Shown piece after piece: positions 1 through 5,445 of a DNA stretch of 6,849 bases (position 1 is its first letter; every line of letters starts with the position of its first letter). Where the stretch lies: the NCBI GenBank assembly GCA_028702245.1, contig JAQVPE010000039.1:1-6849 (forward strand), read 5' to 3'. The stretch comes from Candidatus Izemoplasmatales bacterium. GTDB lineage: Bacteria > Bacillota_I > Bacilli_A > Izemoplasmatales > Hujiaoplasmataceae. Under the pieces are notes generated by a model, which made no database searches, was not told where the DNA came from, and was given only the letters and a program-made list of their open reading frames with translations. Made by a program: the position numbers and the translations under genes.

Positions 1-255
1 CATGATCGTCCGCCGTTTATGGGGATCTTTGGTCGTTGATAGATATCCAGTCGGTTTGTTGAGGGCGAAGTAGACCTTTTCTTCGGTAAGCAATTTTTGG
101 TCCTCGACGGTAACTTCCTGATTTTCTTCTACTTGGGTTCCCGGTTCAAGGACCACAATGCCGTCGACTTTGACCTTGCCTTCTAAGATCAACTCTCCGG
201 CCTTTCTTCTCGAGGCAACGCCGGAACGTTGCAGGATTTTCTGAAGCCGTTCCAT
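1..255 (-). CDS. rluB: RluB/RsuA-family 23S rRNA pseudouridine synthase, N-terminal 85 residues (cut by window edge)
   Basis: Partial gene; the 3' part lies beyond position 1. The protein begins MERLQKILQRSGVASRRKAG, the typical S4 RNA-binding domain of the RluB/RsuA/RluF group, with 'GKVKVDG' at residues 26-32. At about residues 61-71 'VYFALNKPTGYLSTTKD' opens the catalytic domain, matching the family's 'LNKP.G..ST..D' strand. The catalytic aspartate would lie further on and is not visible. Members isomerise a specific uridine in rRNA to pseudouridine; RluB acts on 23S rRNA and RsuA on 16S rRNA. RluB is preferred because it is the usual Gram-positive member, but RsuA or RluF cannot be excluded from this fragment. 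The ATG at 255 has a strong AAGGAGG seven bases upstream (263-269). The gene follows the CorC/HlyC gene on the same strand after 58 bases that contain a hairpin, so it may be only partly cotranscribed. Confidence 0.87.
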   Translation of the reverse strand, partial: MERLQKILQRSGVASRRKAGELILEGKVKVDGIVVLEPGTQVEENQEVTVEDQKLLTEEKVYFALNKPTGYLSTTKDPHKRRTIM

Positions 256-262
256 CTCTTGT

Positions 263-269
263 CCTCCTT
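263..269 (-). promoter_or_regulatory. Strong Shine-Dalgarno of the rluB-type gene
   Basis: On the minus strand AAGGAGG ends seven bases before the ATG at 255. It fixes the start and shows the gene has its own strong initiation signal, whether or not transcription reads in from the gene before it. Confidence 0.8.
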
Positions 270-280
270 GGATTATCCAT

Positions 281-308
281 CAAAATGAGGATAGGCAACT
301 ACCCTCAT
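281..308 (-). terminator. Terminator-like hairpin after the CorC/HlyC gene
   Basis: On the minus strand a 10-bp stem (285-294 against 299-308, one G-U pair) with a UUGC loop starts six bases after the TAA stop at 314-316. It is followed only by a short U run (UUUU, 285-282) before a G. The geometry suits a weak intrinsic terminator or attenuator that would let some transcript through into the pseudouridine synthase gene. The stem is not especially GC-rich and the U tract is short, so full termination is doubtful. Confidence 0.5.
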
Positions 309-313
309 CAGTT

Positions 314-1696
314 TTATTGACTATTGGTTTCAGTTTTGGCGAAAGCATGGATTTGGACACTCAGGCGGACGAGTTTGATGCGTCTCTTTTTAACTTTGAG
401 GACTTCGAAGGTGAGGATCTCTCGGTCTTCGCTCACTAGTTCGCTGAGTTCATCATAGGTTTGATTGACGGCAATCTCGTATTGAACCTTCTCGCCAACT
501 TCAGGAATATCCTGAAACTGTTCGAAAAGCCACCCGCCGACCGAAGTCGAGTCGGATTCCGGCATTTCCCCAAGTTCAAGATCTTCAAACAGATCTTTGA
601 GATCCATATCGGCATTGATCAAGAATGTGTCTTCGTCTTTTACGATCCGCTCGCTGACGTCGTCGTGTTCGTCGTAGATCTCGCCCACGAGTTCTTCGAG
701 CGCATCTTCCATAGTCACCAACCCGTCGACGCCGCCATACTCATCGATGACGATCGCGAGGTGTGAGTTTTCGGCCTGTAGAAGTTCGATCAAAGCATCC
801 ACTTTCGTCGATGTCGGGATGAAAATCGGTTTGCGAAGTAGTTTCTTGACATTGATCGAATGGCCTTTGATCAGTTTGGTATAGAAATCGCGTTCCGATA
901 AAACGCCGATGATGTTATCGGTTTTGCCGTCGTAGATCGGAATCCGGGAAAATTTGTTTTTGAAGAAGACGTCGCGAATCTTGTTAATGTCCTCGTTGAC
1001 GTCGCAAGCGACCATATCGACCCTCGGGGTCATGATTTCTTCGACGGTGATCTCGCTGAGATCGAGGACTTTTTGGAGCATATCGGCCTCTTCTTCGTCG
1101 ATCGAGCCTTCTTCTTCCATCGTATCGATGATCGTCTCGAGTTCGGATTCGGTTACCGTATAAGGAATTTCCGTCTCAACCTTTTTCAGGACTTTCCGGT
1201 TCAACAGCCGGAAGGGGTAAGTTACCGGCGTCAGAGCCTTGATCAAAAAGTACAAAGTCCCGCTGATGCCGATACAAATTTTTTCCGGATTGGTCTTGGC
1301 GATGCTTTTAGGCAATATCTCGCCAAAAATCAAGACGATGATCGTGATCGAAACGGTGTTGACGATCGTCGTCCAGGTATCAGCGTTGGGAAGAGACTGG
1401 AAAAAACCAGCAAAAAACAAGACGCTGACCGAAGTCAGGGCGATATTGGCCAGATTGTTGCCAACAAGAAGCGTTGTTAGCGCCCTGTCGAAGTTGTCGG
1501 TGATCCAAAGTGCTTTTTTCGAACCCTGGATGTTTTGCTCGACGAGAGTTTTAAGCTTGACTTTTCCAACTGCCGCAAAAGCCATTTCAGACATCGAGAA
1601 AAAGGCGCTTAGAAACAACAAAAAGAGCATCAATATCAAAAGCCCCGGGCGAAAGTTGATCGCCAATAACAAAGGCCACGTGTCACTTATATCCAA
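314..1696 (-). CDS. CNNM/CBS/CorC_HlyC-domain membrane protein (putative Mg2+/Co2+ exporter, 'hemolysin family')
   Basis: Integral membrane protein of about 460 residues. Counting from the outermost TTG (1714), a DUF21/CNNM membrane domain covers about residues 24-175, with conserved 'SMSEMAFAAV' (40-49), 'VGNNLANIALTS' (84-95) and 'GEILPKSIA' (131-139), and hydrophobic segments near 24-40, 82-105, 117-135 and 146-168. The 'DEEEADMLQKVLDLSE' linker (206-221) leads to 'EEIMTPRVDM', two CBS domains (about 225-345, the second containing 'VIDEYGGVDGLVTMEDALEE'), and a C-terminal CorC_HlyC domain (about 360-440). Relatives include MpfA, CorC and YrkA. CNNM-type proteins are linked to Mg export and resistance; the haemolysin name is historical. 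Start choice: the reading frame opens at 1729 and the first TTG is at 1714, but that codon has no Shine-Dalgarno. A second TTG at 1696 has GGGGAG (1707-1712) ten bases upstream, so I prefer it. Neither is certain. It lies just downstream of efp and is probably cotranscribed with it. Confidence 0.88.
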   Translation of the reverse strand: MDISDTWPLLLAINFRPGLLILMLFLLFLSAFFSMSEMAFAAVGKVKLKTLVEQNIQGSKKALWITDNFDRALTTLLVGNNLANIALTSVSVLFFAGFFQSLPNADTWTTIVNTVSITIIVLIFGEILPKSIAKTNPEKICIGISGTLYFLIKALTPVTYPFRLLNRKVLKKVETEIPYTVTESELETIIDTMEEEGSIDEEEADMLQKVLDLSEITVEEIMTPRVDMVACDVNEDINKIRDVFFKNKFSRIPIYDGKTDNIIGVLSERDFYTKLIKGHSINVKKLLRKPIFIPTSTKVDALIELLQAENSHLAIVIDEYGGVDGLVTMEDALEELVGEIYDEHDDVSERIVKDEDTFLINADMDLKDLFEDLELGEMPESDSTSVGGWLFEQFQDIPEVGEKVQYEIAVNQTYDELSELVSEDREILTFEVLKVKKRRIKLVRLSVQIHAFAKTETNSQ

Positions 1697-1706
1697 AAAA
1701 CCATCA

Positions 1707-1712
1707 CTCCCC
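1707..1712 (-). promoter_or_regulatory. Ribosome binding site that decides the CorC/HlyC start
   Basis: Minus-strand GGGGAG lies ten bases before the in-frame TTG at 1696 and overlaps the alternative TTG at 1714. An ATG at 1704 follows closely but is in another frame and stops after five codons. The site supports initiation at 1696, with spacing at the long end of normal. Confidence 0.5.
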
Positions 1713-1725
1713 AATAAAAGGCGGT

Positions 1726-2286
1726 CTACTTAGCCCGGGAATCGTATTTCCCGGTGGAAGTAGAGACCCATATTTTTTCCCCGGTTTCCACAAACAGGGG
1801 GACAAGAAGCTTGAGACCGGTATTGGTCAAGGCTTCTTTTTGCGCGTTTGAAGCGGTATTGCCTTTAGCTCCGCCAGCCGTCTCGACGATTTCGAGAATG
1901 ACTTTGTCGGGCATTTCGACGCCGAGGAGTTCGTGCTCATACGTGATAATGTTGACACTCATTCCTTCGGTAAGATAATTTAATTCGGATTCGATCATAC
2001 TTTTATCGATTTCGAGCTGTTCGTAGGTATCGTTGTTCATAAAGACATGGGTGTCTCCCGAAGCGTATAAATACTGCATTTGGCTCTTGTCGATTTGTGC
2101 GGTGTTGACGTTGACACCGGCGTTAAAGGTTTTATCGATAACTGCTTTCGTCCGTAGATTGCGTAGTTTAGAGCGGACAAAAGCGCCGCCCTTGCCCGGT
2201 TTGACATGTTGGAACTCGATGACTTGATAGATATTTCCTTCGTATTCGATCGTCAAGCCGGTTTTGAAATCGTTGGTGCTAACCAT
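1726..2286 (-). CDS. efp: Elongation factor P
   Basis: Full-length EF-P of 186 residues, the normal family size. The N-terminal KOW-like domain (about 1-62) holds the loop '[17 protein letters not shown]' (27-43); Lys32 at its tip is the position that carries the modification in other bacteria (beta-lysine in Escherichia coli, 5-aminopentanol in Bacillus). The middle OB domain is about 65-125. The C-terminal OB domain (about 128-186) holds the signature '[18 protein letters not shown]' and ends 'GKYDSRAK'. EF-P enters the ribosome E site and promotes peptide bonds at polyproline stalls. No EpmA/EpmB-type gene is in the window, so the modification chemistry cannot be read here. The ATG at 2286 is chosen because GGAGG (2292-2296) sits five bases before it; the in-frame TTG at 2298 overlaps that Shine-Dalgarno and is rejected. 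The gene has its own promoter and heads a likely two-gene operon with the CorC/HlyC gene. Confidence 0.96.
   Translation of the reverse strand: MVSTNDFKTGLTIEYEGNIYQVIEFQHVKPGKGGAFVRSKLRNLRTKAVIDKTFNAGVNVNTAQIDKSQMQYLYASGDTHVFMNNDTYEQLEIDKSMIESELNYLTEGMSVNIITYEHELLGVEMPDKVILEIVETAGGAKGNTASNAQKEALTNTGLKLLVPLFVETGEKIWVSTSTGKYDSRAK
1735..1754 (-). repeat. GC-rich inverted repeat in the last codons of efp
   Basis: A perfect 7-bp inverted repeat, CCGGGAA (1735-1741) and TTCCCGG (1748-1754), with a six-base loop, lies in the codons for the C-terminal 'TGKYDSR'. No U tract follows it, so it is not a standard intrinsic terminator. It could form in the efp mRNA just before the CorC/HlyC start and affect read-through or mRNA processing. 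It may equally be a by-product of coding constraint on the conserved EF-P tail. Confidence 0.4.
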
Positions 2287-2291
2287 GTGAA

Positions 2292-2296
2292 CCTCC
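2292..2296 (-). promoter_or_regulatory. Shine-Dalgarno of efp
   Basis: Minus-strand GGAGG with five bases before the ATG at 2286. It decides against the upstream TTG at 2298, which would lie across it. Confidence 0.8.
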
Positions 2297-2329
2297 AAAA
2301 ATATAGATAGACTATTTTACACTATGTAT

Positions 2330-2358
2330 ATTATATTATAAAAAACTATCGTTGACAA
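2330..2358 (-). promoter_or_regulatory. Sigma-A-type promoter of efp
   Basis: On the minus strand the -35 box TTGTCA (2358-2353, five of six consensus bases) is separated by 17 bases from the -10 box TATAAT (2335-2330, perfect). A second overlapping TATAAT at 2340-2335 is only 12 bases from the -35 box and therefore unlikely to be used. The predicted start is an A near 2323, giving a leader of about 37 bases. The -35 box overlaps that of the opposing promoter. Confidence 0.8.
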
Positions 2359-2380
2359 CACAATTCAACTCTACTATAAT
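2352..2380 (+). promoter_or_regulatory. Consensus sigma-A-type promoter of the rhodanese-like gene
   Basis: TTGACA (2352-2357) and TATAAT (2375-2380) are both perfect consensus hexamers at the ideal 17-base spacing. The predicted start is near 2387, which leaves a leader of about 25 bases before the TTG start at 2412. The -35 box sits on the same bases as the -35 box of the efp promoter on the other strand. Confidence 0.85.
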
Positions 2381-2396
2381 GTTGTTGATTAGGGAA

Positions 2397-2402
2397 AAGA
2401 GG
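2397..2402 (+). promoter_or_regulatory. Ribosome binding site that decides the rhodanese-like start
   Basis: AAGAGG ends nine bases before the TTG at 2412. In-frame candidates further upstream (TTG 2352, ATG 2379) fall inside the promoter and before the predicted transcript start, so this site and the TTG at 2412 define the gene. Confidence 0.6.
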
Positions 2403-2411
2403 TCGATCAGT

Positions 2412-2822
2412 TTGATTTTTTTGGCAGAAACGAACGTATGGCAATGGATCTTGCCAATTGCTTTGGGCCTTATGGTAGGCGTCTTGTTTTCGATGCGTCG
2501 CAAACACGATTACTCGCAAGTCATCATTCTTGAGGCGGAAGAATTCCGCCAAAACATGCGCAAAGGCCAATTGGTCGACATCCGCAAGGAGGAAGACTAT
2601 AAAGCGCGAAAAATCAACGGTAGTCGCAACTATCCCAAAGGTTCGATTTTTCAGAACCTCTCGCGTTTTCGCAAGGATCAGGCGATTTTTATCTATGATG
2701 AGGCACAAACCGCTGCCATCAAGAGTCTCGCCAAGAAATTGATCCGCAAAGGTTTTCGCCCGGTTTACATCCTTAAAGGCGGACTGAAGGACTGGAATTT
2801 CACCTTAAAAGAAAATCAATGA
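2412..2822 (+). CDS. Membrane-anchored rhodanese-like protein without a catalytic cysteine
   Basis: Protein of 136 residues from a TTG start. A single hydrophobic segment (about 9-28, 'VWQWILPIALGLMVGVLFSM') is followed by a basic 'RRKH', which predicts an N-in/out membrane anchor with the rest cytoplasmic. Residues about 37-132 form a rhodanese fold: 'GQLVDIRKEEDYKARKINGSRNYP' (52-75) matches the 'liDvRe..ey..ghIpGA.niP' region and 'GFRPVYILKGGLKDW' (114-128) matches the end of the fold. The active-site loop, normally 'C.xGxRS', reads 'IYDEAQTAA' (94-102): the cysteine position is Asp96 and the protein contains no cysteine at all. Sulfur transfer by the usual persulfide is therefore unlikely. 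Similar small membrane-bound rhodanese-like proteins occur in Bacillota (YqhL-like), with no function I can assign confidently. It is transcribed divergently from efp and convergently to miaA, ends in TGA, and has its own promoter and terminator. Confidence 0.85.
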   Translation: MIFLAETNVWQWILPIALGLMVGVLFSMRRKHDYSQVIILEAEEFRQNMRKGQLVDIRKEEDYKARKINGSRNYPKGSIFQNLSRFRKDQAIFIYDEAQTAAIKSLAKKLIRKGFRPVYILKGGLKDWNFTLKENQ

Positions 2823-2854
2823 GACGGAGCCGCTTATGGCGCCGTCTTTTCTTT
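2822..2854 (+). terminator. Intrinsic terminator of the rhodanese-like gene, overlapping the 3' end of miaA
   Basis: A 10-bp stem (2822-2831 against 2838-2847, one A/G mismatch, six-base loop) is followed by a U-rich run TTTCTTT (2848-2854). It begins at the TGA stop. The right arm and loop are also the last codons and stop of miaA. On the minus strand the same hairpin is followed by TCATTGATTTTC, a poor U tract, so it should work mainly for the plus-strand gene and at best weakly for the mutS-mutL-miaA transcript. Confidence 0.75.
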
Positions 2855-3733
2855 AATGTAGTCGATGATTGCTTCCGTTATCTCACTTGTATCGTTTGAA
2901 TCGATTGTGAACCATTTAGGTTGCATCTGGTTGTTGAACCAAGTAAGTTGTCTCTTTGCATAGCGCCTGGTATGAAGTTTGATTTGCTGGATCGCTTCTG
3001 CGAGCGTCAAAGTTTGGTCCAAAAAACCAATGATCTCCTTATAGCCGATTGCTTGGGACGCTTGTTTGCCAAGGCCTGACGCTTTCAGTTTTCTTACTTC
3101 TTCGACGAGTCCGCTTTCGATCATCTTGTCGACTCTATTTTCAATTCTCTCATATAATGCTTTTCGATCAAGGGCTAATCCAATCAGAATCAAGTTGTCA
3201 TAAAAAGGGACATGTGCTGTATTTTCATTATTGGCGTTGGCGAAAGGGATCAATTCCAAAGCCCTAAGCAACCTTCTCCGGTTGTTCGGATGGATCGAAG
3301 CCGCAAGCTGGGGATCACTGGCTTTTAGCCTTTGATGAAGTTCACTGTTGGTAATGCTGATTTCATCTTCATCACCCCGCCTCTTTTCGCCTTCAAAACG
3401 ATAATCATACAAGAGAGCCTGCAGATAGAGACCAGAGCCGCCAACGATCAATGGTGTTTTCTTTCGCTTATGGATATCTTCGATTACGCCCCGAGCCAAT
3501 CGCTGATATTCCTGGACGGAAAAAGCGTCTTGGGGATCGAGGATGTCGAGCAAATGATGGGTAACTTCTTGTTTTGCCGAAGCGCTCACTTTTGCCGTGC
3601 CGATATCCATTCCCCGGTACAGTTGAAAGGCATCGGCGGAGATGATTTCACAGTCGAAGTGCTTTGAAAGGGCAAGGGCGATCTCGGATTTTCCGGAGGC
3701 TGTCGCTCCACAGATTGCAATCACGCTCTTCAT
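2834..3733 (-). CDS. miaA: tRNA dimethylallyltransferase
   Basis: MiaA of 299 residues, close to the usual 300-315. It transfers the dimethylallyl group from DMAPP to N6 of A37 in tRNAs that read codons beginning with U. Visible motifs: P-loop 'GATASGKS' (9-16); 'ISADAFQLYRGMDIGTAK' (31-48), where Asp34 is the expected general base and 'DAFQ' stands in place of the commoner 'DSMQ'; 'THHLLD' (58-63); 'GGSGLYLQALL' (98-108); 'IHPNNRRRLLRALE' (147-160), the tRNA-contacting region; 'QAIGYKE' (227-233); and 'RRYAKRQLTWF' (256-266). The ATG at 3733 is two bases after the mutL stop, and its AAGGAG lies inside the mutL end, so translation is probably coupled. No internal promoter is evident, and it is the last gene of the mutS-mutL-miaA unit. 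Its last codons form part of the opposing terminator hairpin. Confidence 0.96.
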   Translation of the reverse strand: MKSVIAICGATASGKSEIALALSKHFDCEIISADAFQLYRGMDIGTAKVSASAKQEVTHHLLDILDPQDAFSVQEYQRLARGVIEDIHKRKKTPLIVGGSGLYLQALLYDYRFEGEKRRGDEDEISITNSELHQRLKASDPQLAASIHPNNRRRLLRALELIPFANANNENTAHVPFYDNLILIGLALDRKALYERIENRVDKMIESGLVEEVRKLKASGLGKQASQAIGYKEIIGFLDQTLTLAEAIQQIKLHTRRYAKRQLTWFNNQMQPKWFTIDSNDTSEITEAIIDYIKEKTAP

Positions 3734-3735
3734 GG

Positions 3736-5430
3736 CTAGCTCCTTTTAAAAAGCTTCTCAAGTTCATTCTTAGTCAACTTGACGAAAATGGGACGGCCAT
3801 GGGGGCAGGTGAAGGGATTCTCACACTTAGACAAGCCACTAAGAAGTTCATTCGCATTTTCGCTATCGACGTAAGCGTTGGCCTTAAGAGAATGCTTGCA
3901 ACTCAAAAGGATTGCCAGTTCATTGAGCAACTCTTTGGCACCGGCTTGACGGTTGTCGATCAGATTCTTGATCATTGTTTCGGCAAATTCGCTTTCATGG
4001 CCTCTCGGAAACCAATGGGGAATCTGAGTGACTTCCACCCCGTCTTTCACAAAGGCGATCTTAACACCAAGTTTTAATAGCTTGTCGGTCAATTCCTCAT
4101 CGATCAGCGTCATCTCGGAAGCGGACACTTGGAGTGTGATCGGGAGGAGAAGCCGATATGAATCCGACTTCCGGTTTCCCATATTCAAAAGATATCGCTC
4201 ATAACGGATCCGTTCTGCGGCGGCGTGTTGATCCATCAAATAGAGGCCTTCCTCGTTTTGAAAAAGCAAATAGGTCCCGCGATACTGCCCGATATAATCG
4301 AGATTTGGAAATGTCGTTTGTTCTGAAACTGGACTTTTTGCCTCAAAAAGGCTTGTCTGTTCATAAGGCGTCAGTTTCTCATTTACGAAAAGCGCCTGTT
4401 CCTGTTTGATAAATGGGTCACTAACGACATATGTCTCATAGACTGATTGGTCTTTTAGAGCAGATTTGATCGATTGATAGACGAGCGCTTTCAATGAATC
4501 CAGCTCGGAGAACTTGACTTGGTGTTTGGCAGGATGAACGTTGACATCGATCAGCTGCGGGTCGACTTCGATCAACAACGTCACGATCGGGAACCGTTTG
4601 ATTGGCAAAAGTTGACCGTAGGCCTCGATGATGGTGCTTTGGATTTGATAGTCTTGGATCGGCCTTTGGTTCACAAAGAGATGGATGTCTTTTCTTGTCG
4701 AACGAGTTTCGAGTGGTTTGCTGAGATAGCCTTCAACGTGGTAATCTCTTGTCGATCCTTTAAACGGCAACATCGCTTTTGCACAAACAATCCCATATAT
4801 GCTCGCAATGACATCGGGGATGTTTCCCGTCTGAAAGGTTCGCAGAAGCGTCTTCTCGTTATTTTCAAGCGAAAAAGCGACTTTCGGATGGGAAAGGGCA
4901 AACTTTGAGATAAGTTCGACGATCTTGGCCAATTCTTGTCTTGTTGATTTGAGATACTTGAACCTGGCAGGAGTGTGATAGAAAAGTCTCGAAACAGTTA
5001 TCGATGTTCCTTTTCTGGCTCCAACCGTTTCCACGCTTTTGATGACGTTGTCCTCGACGACCACCTTGATACCGGCGTCGTTGCCTTCGGAAGTGATGAG
5101 CTCGACTTTCGATACCGCGGCTATCGATGGCAACGCCTCCCCTCTGAAGCCCAGAGAGTTGATATGAAAGAGATCATATTCGGTCCTGATTTTCGAAGTA
5201 GCGTGTCGCAAAAAGGCCATTTTCGCATCGGCTTCGTCCATCCCTGAACCATTGTCAACGACTTGGATGCGCTTCATTCCCGATTCATCGAGACTGACAT
5301 CGATTTCGGTGCTGTTTGCATCAAGCGCGTTTTCGACGAGCTCCTTAACGACATTGGCGATGTTTTCAATGACTTCACCAGCGGCGATTAAGTTTTGGAG
5401 TTTGCTTTCGAGCTGGTAGATTTTTCCCAT
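3736..5430 (-). CDS. mutL: DNA mismatch repair protein MutL (endonuclease type)
   Basis: Complete MutL of 564 residues, somewhat short because the linker between domains (about 335-375) is short. The N-terminal GHKL ATPase shows 'VVKELVENALDA' (27-38; general base Glu30, Mg-binding Asn34), 'DNGSGM' (59-64), 'GFRGEALPSIAAVS' (94-107), 'KGTSITVSRLFYHTPARFKYL' (140-160) and 'NVHPAKHQVKF' (297-307). The C-terminal domain carries the full nicking-endonuclease set: 'DQHAAAERIRYE' (400-411, DQHA-X2-E-X4-E), 'SCKH' (510-513), 'CPHGRP' (542-547) and 'FKR' (561-563). It should therefore nick DNA itself, as in most bacteria that lack MutH. Two departures: 'ENIANVV' instead of the usual 'ERPASVV' near the start, and 'YRLLLP' (425-430) where the clamp-binding peptide normally begins with Gln. 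The ATG at 5430 has AAGGA seven bases upstream, 15 bases after the mutS stop. Confidence 0.97.
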   Translation of the reverse strand: MGKIYQLESKLQNLIAAGEVIENIANVVKELVENALDANSTEIDVSLDESGMKRIQVVDNGSGMDEADAKMAFLRHATSKIRTEYDLFHINSLGFRGEALPSIAAVSKVELITSEGNDAGIKVVVEDNVIKSVETVGARKGTSITVSRLFYHTPARFKYLKSTRQELAKIVELISKFALSHPKVAFSLENNEKTLLRTFQTGNIPDVIASIYGIVCAKAMLPFKGSTRDYHVEGYLSKPLETRSTRKDIHLFVNQRPIQDYQIQSTIIEAYGQLLPIKRFPIVTLLIEVDPQLIDVNVHPAKHQVKFSELDSLKALVYQSIKSALKDQSVYETYVVSDPFIKQEQALFVNEKLTPYEQTSLFEAKSPVSEQTTFPNLDYIGQYRGTYLLFQNEEGLYLMDQHAAAERIRYERYLLNMGNRKSDSYRLLLPITLQVSASEMTLIDEELTDKLLKLGVKIAFVKDGVEVTQIPHWFPRGHESEFAETMIKNLIDNRQAGAKELLNELAILLSCKHSLKANAYVDSENANELLSGLSKCENPFTCPHGRPIFVKLTKNELEKLFKRS

Positions 5431-5445
5431 TCCGATTTCCTTCTT

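Noticed and set aside
1239..1733. Plus-strand open frame of 164 codons opposite the CorC/HlyC gene
   Set aside because: It is antisense to a protein with unambiguous CNNM and CBS motifs, has no recognisable domain or promoter, and is best explained as a frame shadow of that gene.
2352..2411. Longer rhodanese-like protein starting at TTG 2352 or ATG 2379
   Set aside because: These codons form the -35 box and overlap the -10 box of the gene's own promoter, upstream of the predicted transcript start. The ribosome binding site at 2397-2402 points to TTG 2412.
2346..2708. Minus-strand open frame of 120 codons opposite the rhodanese-like gene
   Set aside because: It starts inside the rhodanese coding region, has no ribosome binding site that I can see, and resembles no family; the plus-strand frame has a promoter, ribosome binding site, domain and terminator.
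2820..2822. Possible reassignment of TGA to Trp, considered because of Mollicutes-like features
   Set aside because: The rhodanese-like frame ends sensibly at TGA directly before its terminator, and its visible tryptophans are TGG.
3664..4077. Plus-strand open frame of 137 codons across the mutL/miaA junction
   Set aside because: Both minus-strand frames carry conserved motifs through this region (MutL CPHGRP and MiaA P-loop), so this is a shadow.
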